From assembly GCA_902580945.1 (NCBI GenBank), contig CACHML010000001.1:1-64000 (forward strand): a stretch of DNA of 64,000 nucleotides. The letters run 5' to 3'. This document shows positions 62,898 through 64,000 of the stretch, piece after piece (the stretch's first letter is position 1; every line of letters begins with the position of its first letter). Below the pieces are notes generated by a model that saw only the letters and a program-made list of their open reading frames with translations, was not told the DNA's origin and did no database searches. This stretch comes from an uncultured Pelagibacteraceae bacterium (GTDB taxonomy: Bacteria > Pseudomonadota > Alphaproteobacteria > Pelagibacterales > Pelagibacteraceae). The position numbers and the translations under genes are program-made.

Positions 62898-64000
62898 GAT
62901 CTAACTCTCTTTCCTTCAGGATCTACATAATGAGAAGAGACAATCTCTACAGGTATCGTTTTATTTTTTAAAGGTGACATAGCAAAGAGTTTTTGTCCTA
63001 TCATATTTTTACCATCTTTAATTATTGCTAAAGAAAATGGGTTATCATATTCAACACTCCAACATGAGGCCGAAACATGACCTAATTTTGGGTTAGGTAA
63101 TTTTGCTTTTGGATCTTTTACTATGTAAGATCCCTCAGGTATACTTGTAGTTTTATCAATTGGAACTACGCCAACTAATTTTTCTCTATCCGTAGATGTA
63201 AAGGCAGATCTGTTTAAAGATCTTTTGCCTATAAAATCTTTTTTCTTACTAACTAGCCCTTCTAAAGATGCATCGTAAGGGATTGTTCTTCCATCTAATT
63301 CAGATCCTGCAACATGGCCCATTTCTATTCTTAAAGTTGATAAAGCTTCAGTTCCATATGGTTGTATTTGAAATTCTTTTCCAACTTCCATGATTTTTTC
63401 CCACATGAAATATCCGTTATCAGATTCAACGTTAATCTCATATGCTAACTCACCAGAAAACGAAATTCTGTAAATTTTTGCAGGAACTCCAAATAAATCA
63501 GCCTCTTTATAACCCATAAATGGCAAACCTTCGTTTGAAACATCTAAATTAGGGAATAATTTCATTAATAATTTTCTAGAATTAGGTCCTGCGATTGCTG
63601 CGCCTGCCCATTGCTCTGTGGTTGATACAACGTTTACATTTAATTCTGGCCACACTAGTTGTAAATAATATTCTAAATGAGATAGAACATTTGCTGCTTG
63701 AGCTGTTGTAGTTGTCATGTGATAATGATTTTCGGAAATCCTTGTTGTTGTTCCATCATCCATTACAATTCCATCTTCTCTTAACATTACACCGTATCTT
63801 GCTTTACCTACTGGAAGTTTAAGCCAAGCGTTAGTATAAACTCTATTTAAAAATTCTGCTGCATCTGGTCCTTTAACATCTATTTTACCTAATGTTGTAA
63901 CATCACATACGCCTACATTTTGTCTTACATTCTTTGCCTCTCTTTTTGATGCTTCAAATAACCCTTCATTTCCTTGCTTGTAATATCTTGGTCTTAACCA
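62894..64000 (-). CDS. soxA: Sarcosine oxidase alpha subunit, 5' part cut by window edge
   Basis: The minus-strand frame stays open to base 64000, so the N-terminal part lies outside. The visible portion reads FLNRVYTNAWLKLPVGKARY, then GIVMDDGTTTRISENHYHMT and IRISFSGELAYEI-type GcvT segments, typical of SoxA's C-terminal half. The ATG at 63787 is internal. It transfers the sarcosine methyl to THF. soxB and soxD should lie further upstream. Confidence 0.92.
   Translation of the reverse strand, partial: WLRPRYYKQGNEGLFEASKREAKNVRQNVGVCDVTTLGKIDVKGPDAAEFLNRVYTNAWLKLPVGKARYGVMLREDGIVMDDGTTTRISENHYHMTTTTAQAANVLSHLEYYLQLVWPELNVNVVSTTEQWAGAAIAGPNSRKLLMKLFPNLDVSNEGLPFMGYKEADLFGVPAKIYRISFSGELAYEINVESDNGYFMWEKIMEVGKEFQIQPYGTEALSTLRIEMGHVAGSELDGRTIPYDASLEGLVSKKKDFIGKRSLNRSAFTSTDREKLVGVVPIDKTTSIPEGSYIVKDPKAKLPNPKLGHVSASCWSVEYDNPFSLAIIKDGKNMIGQKLFAMSPLKNKTIPVEIVSSHYVDPEGKRVRS

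Noticed and set aside
1-64000. tRNA, rRNA, IS elements or phage genes
   Set aside because: Gaps are under 200 bases, none shows a cloverleaf or terminal inverted repeats, and no transposase or phage protein was seen.

Overview
The window reads as a streamlined, AT-rich alphaproteobacterial genome of the SAR11 / Candidatus Pelagibacter type. The signs are low GC by eye, one- to four-base gene overlaps (TAATG, ATGA), no gap above 300 bases, very few regulators, and the gene content: osmolyte and C1 catabolism, one iron and one sugar ABC system, heterotetrameric sarcosine oxidase, and DMSP enzymes. I saw no rRNA, tRNA, IS element, phage gene or CRISPR array. Both edges cut genes: an M24/creatinase-like gene at base 1 and a sarcosine oxidase alpha gene at base 64000.

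Layout. 1-10.6 kb: a creatinase-like hydrolase, then a minus-strand sugar-type ABC importer operon (binding protein, hairpin, two permeases, 2-TM protein, two ATPases, DhaL, DhaK). It diverges from a sugar isomerase-like TIM barrel and a Gfo/Idh/MocA dehydrogenase. 10.6-19.3 kb: a small basic protein with a hairpin leader, then mostly housekeeping or unknown genes (lipoprotein, SOUL, aminotransferase, TPR, TldD/TldE) and a dehalogenase-like hydrolase. 19.3-21.5 kb: GMP reductase and a tartrate/D-malate dehydrogenase. 21.5-29.7 kb: a minus-strand run from a Fur-box-controlled ferric-iron ABC system into an FAD-GcvT demethylating dehydrogenase, a TauD-like dioxygenase and an AEC exporter. 29.7-33.2 kb: LysR, AcuI, FolE, HisI, DUF2237.

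The core is 33.2-53.5 kb. From a shared divergent region at 49.25-49.41 kb, a nearly gapless 16-gene minus-strand run encodes betaine-homocysteine methyltransferase, a DMGDH-like flavoprotein, a methyltransferase, a Rieske oxygenase, a SET protein, DMSP lyase DddP, a mini kinase plus nucleotidyltransferase pair, a crotonase lacking its glutamates, small proteins, a second DMGDH-like flavoprotein and EtfB-EtfA-ETF-QO. In the other direction lie ProX, ProW, an MTHFR-like protein and a DmdA-like methyltransferase. Together these can import methylated osmolytes, strip methyl groups onto homocysteine or tetrahydrofolate, and pass electrons through ETF to quinone. DMSP can also be cleaved to acrylate, for which AcuI (30.6 kb) is the downstream reductase. 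SoxG/SoxA at 62.3-64.0 kb finish sarcosine to glycine.

53.5-64 kb: a membrane protein, then a coupled minus-strand block of an M19-like protein without its usual zinc ligands, an unrecognised 550-residue protein, a DUF3726 protein and a 53-residue two-CxxC mini-protein. This is my best candidate for an undescribed system. PurE/PurK, an SRAP protein, a GNAT, a BT1-type transporter and SoxG/SoxA follow.

A recurring design is visible: all three solute-binding-protein genes are separated from their permease gene by an RNA hairpin.
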